Assembly: GCA_039680225.1 (NCBI GenBank)
Contig: JBDKTK010000140.1
Coordinates: forward strand, 1-14,699
Direction of reading: 5' to 3'
Origin: JBDKTK01 sp039680225
GTDB lineage: Bacteria > Desulfobacterota > Syntrophia > Syntrophales > UBA4778
DNA: 14,699 bases
In this document: piece after piece, positions 7,404 to 13,034 of the stretch
Layout of the letters: each line of letters starts with the position of its first letter
Position numbering within the stretch: the stretch's first letter is position 1
Program-made: the position numbers and the translations under genes
The notes under the pieces: generated by a model
The model's input: only the letters and a program-made list of their open reading frames with translations
Told to the model about the DNA's origin: nothing
Database searches by the model: none

Positions 7404-7478
7404 TGGGGCGTCGTCAAGTGGTAAGACACAAGATTTTGGTTCTTGCATTCGGAGGTTCGAATCCTCCCGCCCCAGCCA
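7404..7478 (+). tRNA. tRNA-Gln (anticodon TTG), CCA encoded
   Basis: A complete cloverleaf folds by eye. The acceptor stem TGGGGCG pairs with CGCCCCA (7468-7474), with G discriminator and encoded CCA (7476-7478). The D arm is GTC/GAC with loop AAGTGGTAA. The anticodon stem CAAGA/TCTTG encloses loop TTTTGGT, giving anticodon TTG for the codon CAA. The T arm GGAGG/CCTCC holds TTCGAAT. The weak first pair U1-A72 is typical of bacterial tRNA-Gln. The mature body is 72 bases plus CCA. It sits between ispE and prs, a placement known from several deltaproteobacterial genomes. Confidence 0.98.
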
Positions 7479-7529
7479 TTTTTATGACCGGGGGATTTCA
7501 AAAGATTCAATTATATTCGGAGTATTTCA

Positions 7530-8471
7530 ATGTTAGAGCGAATGCGAATATTTACGGGAAATGCGAACCCCGACCTTGCCCGGAAGATCTGTGACAAACT
7601 GGGGATTGCTCTTGGAAAGGCGAACGTCTCGACATTCAGCGACGGAGAGACCAGGGTTGAGATAACGGAGAATGTCCGCGGGATGGACGTCTTCATCGTC
7701 CAGTCGACCTGCCCGCCGGTCAACAGCAGCACGATGGAACTGCTGATCAGGATCGATGCCATGAAGAGAGCGTCCGCCGACCGGATAACGGCAGTCATAC
7801 CTTATTACGGATATGCCCGCCAGGACCGCAAGGTTGCCCCGAGGGCGCCGATTTCGGCGAAACTGGTGGCAGACCTGATCACGGTCGCCGGCGCCAACCG
7901 CGTCCTTTCCATTGACCTCCATGCCGGGCAGATCCAGGGATTCTTCAACATCCCGGTCGACAACCTTTTCGCCACGCCCGTTCTTTTGAATTATATAAAG
8001 AAACAATTTTCAGATAACCTGGTAATCGTCTCGCCCGATACGGGCGGCGTCGAGCGCGCCCGCGCTTTCGGCAAGAGGCTGGGGGCATCGCTCGCCATAG
8101 TCGACAAGCGCCGCGAAGGGCCGAACGAGTCCCAGGTGATGAACATCATCGGCAATGTGAAGGACATGCGGGCGATCATCCTGGATGACATGATAGACAC
8201 GGCCGGGACGATAGTCCAGGCAGCCGATGCCATCATGAATGCGGGAGCAAAAGAAATTTACGCCTGCTGTTCCCACCCGGTGCTTTCCGGACCGGCGATG
8301 GAACGCCTGGAAAAATCCATCATAAAGGAAGTTATCGTCACCGATTCGGTCCCCCTGCATGAAAGGGCGAAAGAGTGTTCCAAAATAAAAGTCCTGACGG
8401 TATCCGGGATTTTAAGTGAAGCCGTCCGCAGGATTTACTATAATGATTCGGTAAGTTCATTATTCATATAG
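7530..8471 (+). CDS. prs: Ribose-phosphate pyrophosphokinase (PRPP synthetase)
   Basis: Prs transfers pyrophosphate from ATP to ribose 5-phosphate, making PRPP for purine, pyrimidine, histidine, tryptophan and NAD synthesis. The 313-residue protein is of normal class I length. It starts with the MRIFTGNANPDLA-type strand, has FSDGE (36-40), the cation-binding signature DLHAGQIQGFFNIPVDNL (129-146), the flexible-loop segment DKRR (192-195) and the PRPP-binding loop DDMIDTAGT (219-227). The start at 7530 has GGAG 7 bases upstream; a second ATG four codons in is also possible but is worse placed. It is followed after 9 bases by rplY. Confidence 0.97.
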   Translation: MLERMRIFTGNANPDLARKICDKLGIALGKANVSTFSDGETRVEITENVRGMDVFIVQSTCPPVNSSTMELLIRIDAMKRASADRITAVIPYYGYARQDRKVAPRAPISAKLVADLITVAGANRVLSIDLHAGQIQGFFNIPVDNLFATPVLLNYIKKQFSDNLVIVSPDTGGVERARAFGKRLGASLAIVDKRREGPNESQVMNIIGNVKDMRAIILDDMIDTAGTIVQAADAIMNAGAKEIYACCSHPVLSGPAMERLEKSIIKEVIVTDSVPLHERAKECSKIKVLTVSGILSEAVRRIYYNDSVSSLFI

Positions 8472-8480
8472 GAGGAATAA

Positions 8481-9131
8481 ATGGAGGCATTAGAACTTAA
8501 AGCCCAGGTCAGAAAAGAAGCAGGGAAGGGCCCGGCGCGCAGATTGAGGATGAAGGGTTTCATTCCCGCGGTCTTTTACGGTTCCGGCGACACGGCGCAA
8601 ATGCTGGCTGTTGAAATGGCGGGACTTTCCAAGTACCTGAAGGAGAGAAAAGAAAGCGTCTTTATCAAGCTGAAGATAGAAGAGGACGGAAAGGAAAGCG
8701 AAAAGCTCTCCATGATCAAAGAGCTGCAGACCAGCCCGGTCTCCAACAAGCCCGTCCACGCCGATTTCCTGGAAATCCGCATGGACCACAAGATAAGCCT
8801 CGAAGTGCCGATCCATTTCGTCGGCCACCCGGTCGGAGTCGAGCTTGGAGGCGAACTCCAGCTGCTGAAAAGAGACCTCAGGATTTCCGGACTTCCCGGC
8901 AATGTCCCGGAATCGGTTAAGGTCGATATCAGCGAGCTCAAGATAGGCGATTCACTTAATGTCGGCGACATTTCCCTGGGCGAAGGCGTGGAAAGCGAAG
9001 ACGCGGAAGACGTCGCGATCGCTACCGTGTGGGCCCCGAAGGCTGCCGTTGAGCCTGTCGAAGGCGAGGAAGAAGCGGCCGCCGCCGCCGAACCCGAACT
9101 GGTTGGGGGAAAGAAGCCGGCAGAGGAATAA
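8481..9131 (+). CDS. rplY: 50S ribosomal protein L25, long Ctc/TL5 form
   Basis: The protein binds 5S rRNA at the central protuberance of the large subunit. At 216 residues it is the long Ctc form: an N-terminal L25 domain (about 1-92; VRKEAGKGPARRLRMKGFIPAVFYG near the start) and a C-terminal TL5 beta domain (about 95-185; VPIHFVGHPVGVELGG, LPGNVPESVKVDISEL). The final 30 residues are a low-complexity Ala/Glu tail. A strong AGGAGG is placed 6 bases before the ATG, and prs ends just 9 bases before it. A strong terminator follows at 9157, so this gene ends the prs transcript. Confidence 0.95.
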   Translation: MEALELKAQVRKEAGKGPARRLRMKGFIPAVFYGSGDTAQMLAVEMAGLSKYLKERKESVFIKLKIEEDGKESEKLSMIKELQTSPVSNKPVHADFLEIRMDHKISLEVPIHFVGHPVGVELGGELQLLKRDLRISGLPGNVPESVKVDISELKIGDSLNVGDISLGEGVESEDAEDVAIATVWAPKAAVEPVEGEEEAAAAAEPELVGGKKPAEE

Positions 9132-9156
9132 AATACTTCCCGCGACCTGCAGATTC

Positions 9157-9190
9157 AACCCCTCTCTTTCCAGAAGAGAGGGGTTTTTTT
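9157..9190 (+). terminator. Intrinsic terminator after rplY
   Basis: A 12-bp perfect stem (AACCCCTCTCTT at 9157-9168 with its complement at 9174-9185) closes a five-base TCCAG loop and runs into seven T (9184-9190). It ends the prs-rplY transcript and separates it from pth. The A residues before the stem are too few to predict efficient termination on the other strand. Confidence 0.93.
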
Positions 9191-9281
9191 ATTCAGGGGA
9201 GAAAGGGAATAAGGAAGATGCCGGTTATTTGGGCATTGAAAAGATCATGGCGTTTTGTTAGTACCCTGTTTAACGTAAGTT

Positions 9282-9369
9282 CGGTCACTGAGCTTGTCGA
9301 GGTGACCGTTTAGCAGTTCGCTCGTTTCGACACTTCGGCAGGTTCAGTGCGGCGCAGGCTCAACGAGCG
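9282..9369. repeat. REP-like pair of inverted palindromic units upstream of pth
   Basis: A 19-base unit beginning CACTGAGCTTG (9286-9304) recurs in inverted form at 9331-9349. The two copies match at 15 of 19 positions and all four differences are transitions. The first unit is bounded by CGGTCAC/GTGACCG arms (9282-9288, 9302-9308); the second lies within CGCTCGTT/AACGAGCG arms (9319-9326, 9362-9369). Two opposed imperfect hairpins are the pattern of REP/BIME elements. The rest of the interval 9191-9389 shows only a weak promoter-like TTGAAA at 9236. Confidence 0.65.
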
Positions 9370-9389
9370 GCACACCCAGGAGAAATATT

Positions 9390-9992
9390 TTGCGCCTTAT
9401 CGTCGGACTCGGAAATCCCGGGAAGGAATACCTGTTCAGCAGGCATAACCTGGGCTTCATGGTGGTGGACAGGCTGGCAGGCGATCTCAATATCCGGGTC
9501 ACCCGGAGCCAGTTCGACTCATTAACAGGCGATGGCACACTGTCCGGGTCACGTATCATGCTGGCGAAACCCCAGACGTATATGAACCTGAGCGGCAATG
9601 CAGTTTCCGGGCTGCTGAGGTTTTACAAACTGGATATCGAAGACCTTATAGTCGTCCACGACGAGCTGGACCTGGAGTTCGACACTGTCCGGATCAAGAA
9701 GGGCGGCGGCCCCGGCGGGAACAAGGGCGTGATGTCCATAATCAATCAGCTGGGCAGCCCCGATTTCATCAGGGTCAGGCTGGGGATAGGAAAGCCGCCC
9801 CGGAAGGAAATGACCGAGGGCCACGTCCTGGGCCGTTTCTCTCCGGAGGAAATGGAGAAGCTGCCCGATATCCTGGTGAGGGCGGCCGACGCGGTGGAGG
9901 CGATCATCAAATCGGGACTGGCCGCGGCCATGAACCAGTTCAACCGCAGGCCGGACGCAAACGGCCTTGGCGAAGGTCCGGAATCGCAATAA
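9390..9992 (+). CDS. pth: Peptidyl-tRNA hydrolase Pth
   Basis: Pth frees tRNA from peptidyl-tRNA that has dropped off ribosomes. The 200-residue length is normal. The N-terminus reads RLIVGLGNPGKEY with the active-site residues N9, catalytic H19 (SRHNLGF), N66 (YMNLSG) and D91 (VVHDELDL) all present; the KGGGPGGNKG loop follows. The start codon is TTG, supported by AGGAG 7 bases upstream (9378-9382) and by exact fit of the family N-terminus; the next in-frame ATG would delete the active site. The C-terminal tail after about residue 188 is low in conservation. It stands outside the prs-rplY terminator, directly after the REP-like element, and so needs its own promoter; none is clear. Confidence 0.95.
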   Translation: MRLIVGLGNPGKEYLFSRHNLGFMVVDRLAGDLNIRVTRSQFDSLTGDGTLSGSRIMLAKPQTYMNLSGNAVSGLLRFYKLDIEDLIVVHDELDLEFDTVRIKKGGGPGGNKGVMSIINQLGSPDFIRVRLGIGKPPRKEMTEGHVLGRFSPEEMEKLPDILVRAADAVEAIIKSGLAAAMNQFNRRPDANGLGEGPESQ

Positions 9993-10035
9993 ACGGGAGC
10001 TCATTCGGAACCGACACTCAGGGAGGAAGCGGCAA

Positions 10036-10314
10036 ATGAAACTGATAACTCTTATCGGCGCGATGATTTTAATTTTTAGTTCGGCGGCCTTTGCCGACAG
10101 CATCCTTTGCGAGAAGGGCGTTGTCGAAACCGGCACCCCCAAGGCCGAATTACTGGAAAAATGCGGACAGCCTCTGAAAATTACCCCGGGCGACAACTCT
10201 TCCTCCGGAGAAATTTTAGAGATCTGGAGGTATGAGATCGACGGGCTTGTCAGGGACATTTATATCGAAAAAGATGTGCTTAAAACTATTGAGGATATAG
10301 GCCTTGCGGAATGA
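10036..10314 (+). CDS. Secreted DUF2845 family protein, first copy
   Basis: This 92-residue protein begins with a signal peptide (KLITLIGAMILIFSSAAFA, cut probably before DSIL). The mature part has two Cys, in SILCEKG and LEKCGQP, and the pattern C-x-KG-V-V-x-x-G-x(7-8)-L-x-KCG-x-P typical of DUF2845, whose function is unknown; the Cys pair could form a disulfide in the periplasm. The chosen ATG has GGGAGGA about 9 bases upstream; the frame is open 23 codons further upstream, but that basic extension overlaps pth and would bury the signal peptide. It lies 43 bases after pth and 42 bases before a paralogue. Confidence 0.8.
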   Translation: MKLITLIGAMILIFSSAAFADSILCEKGVVETGTPKAELLEKCGQPLKITPGDNSSSGEILEIWRYEIDGLVRDIYIEKDVLKTIEDIGLAE

Positions 10315-10356
10315 GCATACCGCTCGATTGGACCGATATCTCAAGGAGGAGCAGCA

Positions 10357-10635
10357 ATGAAAGTGATATGTCTCATTTGCGCGGTGGCAGTGATAATTGC
10401 CTTTAATTCAGCGGCATTTGCCGACAGCATGATGTGCCACAAAGGCGTGGTCAGGAGCGGCGATTCTGCTTCGCAAGTGCTGGATAAATGCGGAAAGCCT
10501 GTTCATAAAACCAGGGATGATACCGCTGACGGGAAATCGGCAGAGACGTGGACGTATAAAATTAGAGGGAGTTACCGGGATTTTTATTTCGAAAGAGGAG
10601 TCCTTAAGGTGATTAGAGATAAAACTCTCACATGA
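10357..10635 (+). CDS. Secreted DUF2845 family protein, second copy
   Basis: This is a tandem paralogue of the preceding gene and has the same length, 92 residues. It shares the signal peptide end SAAFADS, the segment C-x-KGVV-x-(S/T)G, KCGKP against KCGQP, and the closing pattern of a tyrosine-rich strand then VLK(V/T)I. The two Cys positions are kept. A strong AAGGAGGA is centred about 10 bases before the ATG. The pair probably arose by local duplication and then diverged, since most other positions differ. The stop is only 28 bases from the end of the convergent nitroreductase gene, and no terminator is visible in between. Function unknown. Confidence 0.8.
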   Translation: MKVICLICAVAVIIAFNSAAFADSMMCHKGVVRSGDSASQVLDKCGKPVHKTRDDTADGKSAETWTYKIRGSYRDFYFERGVLKVIRDKTLT

Positions 10636-10663
10636 ATCGCTGCGCAAAAAGGTATTTGAAAAT

Positions 10664-11452
10664 CTAAAAAGCGTATCGGGCCACCTGCGGCGGCTCCAGG
10701 AATTTCCATTTACCTTCAATCCCCTGCGCCGCGAGCGCAATCTCCAGGTGCAGCATGGCTATGCCGCAATCAAGCCTTTTGGAAATGCCGAATTCCAGGC
10801 CGATCGGGCTGTTTACGGAAACCGTAACGGCCGATTTTTCGATATGGAACCGCCAGGGCTGCCGGTTGATGGCGGACGGCGCGGACCTCGCGCATTCAAG
10901 GGCCGGCTTGAGCCCTGCAGGCCAGTCCTTTTCATCCAGCCCGGAGACGAGTTCGGATAACGGCTTGCGCCGGTGAGCCCTGCCGAACCCCGTCATCATT
11001 TTTTCCTCGTATGTGAAGTCAGGCGGGGCAAACCCCACAGGGGTCACCGCGAACACCTTTTCTTCCGGTCCGGCGCCCGTAAGGGAAGCGGCCTCCGCGG
11101 TGCGGAATAATCCGGCCACCCAGCAGGTGGCAAGACCAATGGCTGTCGCTTCCAGGACTATCCCTTCACCCGTGTATCCCAGCTTCTCGTTCACGAAACG
11201 GTCTTCGGTGTTGCCGATAAAGGCGATGAATCCTGCGGCCCCCTTTACCTTGCCGTAGGTGCCGACAGCGCCCCTGAAGACGGCATCCGGCGAATGGTTT
11301 ACAAACACAGCGCGCGCCGCCGCATAAGGCACGAAATCCGCGCAGGCCTTTTCGAGGCAGGCCGCCGCTTCGGCAGGCAAAGGGCGGGAATCGAATTTCC
11401 TTCGCGATCTCCGGATGAATGTGGCATCATACCATTTCCGTGACGGGACCAT
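10664..11452 (-). CDS. Nitroreductase family protein, TM1586 type
   Basis: This 262-residue protein is a putative FMN-dependent oxidoreductase of the nitroreductase fold, of the long single-chain type seen in TM1586-like proteins. The first FMN-contact motif is FIRRSRRKFDSRPL (12-25). The middle holds GEGIVLEATAIGLATCWVAG, and SAPSAINRQPWRF, a typical second FMN-binding motif, lies near residue 205. The substrate is unknown. The start at 11452 is chosen because GGGAGG is 6 bases upstream; the frame is open to 11530, but that extension would run into the promoter region of the divergent acetyltransferase gene and carries no family motif. It converges on the DUF2845 pair. Confidence 0.83.
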   Translation of the reverse strand: MVPSRKWYDATFIRRSRRKFDSRPLPAEAAACLEKACADFVPYAAARAVFVNHSPDAVFRGAVGTYGKVKGAAGFIAFIGNTEDRFVNEKLGYTGEGIVLEATAIGLATCWVAGLFRTAEAASLTGAGPEEKVFAVTPVGFAPPDFTYEEKMMTGFGRAHRRKPLSELVSGLDEKDWPAGLKPALECARSAPSAINRQPWRFHIEKSAVTVSVNSPIGLEFGISKRLDCGIAMLHLEIALAAQGIEGKWKFLEPPQVARYAF

Positions 11453-11490
11453 AACGGGCCTCCCTATAAGTAAAAGTTGGAACGAATTAA

Positions 11491-11496
11491 TATAAT
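11491..11496 (+). promoter_or_regulatory. Candidate -10 element for the GNAT gene
   Basis: A perfect TATAAT stands 23 bases before the ATG at 11520. The expected -35 position (around 11468-11473) reads AAGTAA and is poor, so this would be a weak or activator-dependent promoter. If used, the leader would be about 17 bases. Confidence 0.3.
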
Positions 11497-11519
11497 GGAA
11501 TCGGGGAATTAAAAACAGC

Positions 11520-11951
11520 ATGGAATACAAGTTTCTGGATGAGGCTGCCGACAGGGACAGCCAAAGGCAGATAATCGAGCTTTACCGGGAGGCGGGCTGG
11601 TGGTCCCGAAGCGATGATGCCGCACCGGAGCTGGTTGGCAGGCTTATAGCGGGAAGCCACTGTTTTATAGTCTGCGTGTCGGGAGATGAAATAGCCGGCA
11701 TGGGAAGGGCCCTGAGCGACAGGGTTTATGATGCTTACATCCAGGACGTGTTTGTGAAGCCCGGCTTTCGCAAGCGGGGCATAGCAAGGGAAATCACCAG
11801 GCAGATAATAGACCGGCTGCTGCAGGACGGGATGAAATGGATCGGGCTGATCTCCACTCCCGAGGCAAAGGCCATGTACTCAAAAATGGGTTTCCAGGAA
11901 ATAGACCGTACGGCCATGCTGCTGAAGACGGGTGAGGAAATGCAGTGCTGA
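11520..11951 (+). CDS. GNAT family N-acetyltransferase
   Basis: This 143-residue protein should transfer an acetyl group from acetyl-CoA to an amine; the acceptor is unknown. Motif A is visible as the beta strand AYIQDVFVKPGFRKRGIA, with the CoA pyrophosphate loop R84-K-R86-G87-I-A89, followed by the helix EITRQIIDRLL. Motif B includes ISTPEAKAMYSKMGF with the likely acid Y120. The call of a single-domain GNAT is firm. The ribosome binding site is weak (GGGGAA about 12 bases upstream). It diverges from the nitroreductase gene and is followed by a REP-like element. Confidence 0.88.
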   Translation: MEYKFLDEAADRDSQRQIIELYREAGWWSRSDDAAPELVGRLIAGSHCFIVCVSGDEIAGMGRALSDRVYDAYIQDVFVKPGFRKRGIAREITRQIIDRLLQDGMKWIGLISTPEAKAMYSKMGFQEIDRTAMLLKTGEEMQC

Positions 11952-11961
11952 ATTTTTGATT

Positions 11962-12050
11962 TGTCATGCCCGCGAAAGCGGGCATCAGTTTATAGAAAAT
12001 GCCAAATGCTCCTGAAAAGATGGATTTCCCGGTCAAGCCGGGGAATGACG
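11962..12050. repeat. REP-like bipartite hairpin element
   Basis: This 89-bp element starts with TGTCAT and ends with ATGACG, so it has short inverted ends (GTCAT at 11963, ATGAC at 12045). The left hairpin is ATGCCCGC-GAAA-GCGGGCAT (11966-11985), an 8-bp stem with a GNRA tetraloop. The right hairpin has CCCGG (12028-12032) and CCGGG (12038-12042), extended by weaker pairs. The pattern of a CCCGC hairpin, a spacer and a GATGGATTTCCCGG hairpin is common as dispersed repeats in environmental proteobacterial genomes. Here it lies between convergent genes and could also act as a bidirectional transcript end. Confidence 0.75.
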
Positions 12051-12078
12051 GATTTTAAATGGGAGCGAGGCAGATCGA

Positions 12079-12615
12079 TTACAGCTTCTTCGCCCTTAAA
12101 TACCTCTCCGTCAGGCACAGCGCCAGGGCGGTTTTGCTGTCCTTTATATCTCCCCTTTCCATCATCGCGAGGGCTTCGTCCAGGGTGACGGAAAACTTTT
12201 CGATCACTTCGTCTGCATCCCCGGGCAGTTCGGAAGAGTAAAGGTCGAAGGCAAGGTAAAAATACATGTACTCATTGCCGTAGCCCGGGACAAGATATCC
12301 TTCGTAAATCTTGACGAGGTTGCGCGAACTATAACCGGTTTCCTCGGCAAGCTCCCGCATTACGCACTGCTCGGGATTTTCCCCCTCGTCCATGTTGCCC
12401 GCCGGTATTTCGATCAGAAAGTCGCGCACCGCGGGGCGGTACTGTTTCAGCATTATCAGTTTCCCGTCCGGGCCGATCGGGACGGCGGCCACGGTGGGCT
12501 TGTGGTCAAGCAGGCTTTGGCGGCTCACCCTGCCGTTAGGCAGGTGGACGTCGTGTTCATACACGTCGAAAACCCGGCCGTGATATTTCAACCCGGGATT
12601 TTTCTGATCACCCAT
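12079..12615 (-). CDS. NUDIX hydrolase, ADP-ribose pyrophosphatase-like
   Basis: The 178-residue protein should hydrolyse a nucleoside diphosphate linked to a sugar or similar group; ADP-ribose is the best guess. The NUDIX box is complete, running from G73 to Y95 with the pattern G-x5-E-x7-RELAEETGY. It is preceded by LKQYRPAVRDFLIEIPAG, and the segment YLVPGYGNEYMYFYLA after it is typical of the ADP-ribose group. The start at 12615 is preferred: it begins where the family begins and has AAGG 8 bases upstream. A longer frame up to 12690 would translate a hairpin-forming palindrome and adds no domain. It is the last of three genes in the same direction. Confidence 0.88.
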   Translation of the reverse strand: MGDQKNPGLKYHGRVFDVYEHDVHLPNGRVSRQSLLDHKPTVAAVPIGPDGKLIMLKQYRPAVRDFLIEIPAGNMDEGENPEQCVMRELAEETGYSSRNLVKIYEGYLVPGYGNEYMYFYLAFDLYSSELPGDADEVIEKFSVTLDEALAMMERGDIKDSKTALALCLTERYLRAKKL

Positions 12616-12654
12616 AAAGTACGCCTTTCGCAAAAATGGAGCGTCAGATACACG

Positions 12655-12680
12655 CAGGGGCGGCTGCTCAGCCGCCCCTG
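12655..12680. repeat. 12-bp perfect inverted repeat between the small membrane protein and NUDIX genes
   Basis: CAGGGGCGGCTG (12655-12666) and its complement (12669-12680) are separated by two bases, so the transcript could form a very GC-rich hairpin. No T-run follows on the minus strand, so a standard terminator is unlikely. It may lower read-through from the gene at 12703 to the NUDIX gene or be a short dispersed repeat. Confidence 0.65.
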
Positions 12681-12702
12681 TGCGGATCATTTCCAGAGAA
12701 CT

Positions 12703-12987
12703 CTATTTATTGGGCGCCGGCGCCGGTGATGGAGCGGGGGCCGGTTTCTGTTCCGGTGCGGGCGCTGCCGGCGGAGCTTCCGGCCTGGTCAGCTTCTCGT
12801 CCACTTCCTTGACATGGACGAATTCTTTCCCGACTACGAGCGTAACATCTCCTGAGAGCCTGTTAAGCTTGTAAAAAGCGGGAGCGTAAGGGTAGTTGAC
12901 CGCGACAACCTGGTTGCGTGTCCAATAAAAACCGATCAGAACAAAAACAAGTACTACGACTGCGATGATCCTCCAAAACTTATCCAT
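12703..12987 (-). CDS. Small membrane-anchored protein with Pro/Ala-rich tail, function unknown
   Basis: This 94-residue protein was not recognised as a known family. Residues 6-22 (RIIAVVVLVFVLIGFYW) form one transmembrane segment or uncleaved anchor. Residues 26-63 may form a small folded part (AVNYPYAPAFYKLNR, then DVTLVVGKEFVHV). The tail from 68 is almost only Pro, Ala, Glu and Lys in PAPAP-type repeats, which would extend from the membrane, probably into the periplasm. An excellent GAGGAGG lies 5 bases before the ATG at 12987, so this start is preferred over the frame extending to 13059, which would overlap pckA. It begins 47 bases after the pckA stop and is probably cotranscribed with it. 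Confidence 0.72.
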   Translation of the reverse strand: MDKFWRIIAVVVLVFVLIGFYWTRNQVVAVNYPYAPAFYKLNRLSGDVTLVVGKEFVHVKEVDEKLTRPEAPPAAPAPEQKPAPAPSPAPAPNK

Positions 12988-13034
12988 GAAAACCTCCTCT
13001 TTTTGCTCGCGACTTTGAATATGGCCGCGGCTTT

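Noticed and set aside
8959..9261. Plus-strand frame running from rplY past its terminator
   Set aside because: It overlaps rplY in another frame, is Arg/Pro/Lys-rich without a domain, and reads through the intrinsic terminator.
9967..10035. N-terminal extension of the first DUF2845 protein
   Set aside because: It overlaps the end of pth, is made of basic residues and would bury the signal peptide; the ATG at 10036 has a good ribosome binding site.
11453..11530. N-terminal extension of the nitroreductase
   Set aside because: It overlaps the start of the divergent GNAT gene and its likely promoter; the ATG at 11452 has GGGAGG at correct spacing.
11962..12050. CRISPR repeat or attachment site
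   Set aside because: There is only one element, no regular spacing of repeats, no integrase and no cas gene; the tRNA-Gln at 7404 also shows no duplicated 3' end in the window.
12616..12690. N-terminal extension of the NUDIX protein
   Set aside because: It would translate the inverted repeat at 12655-12680, and the family begins near the ATG at 12615.
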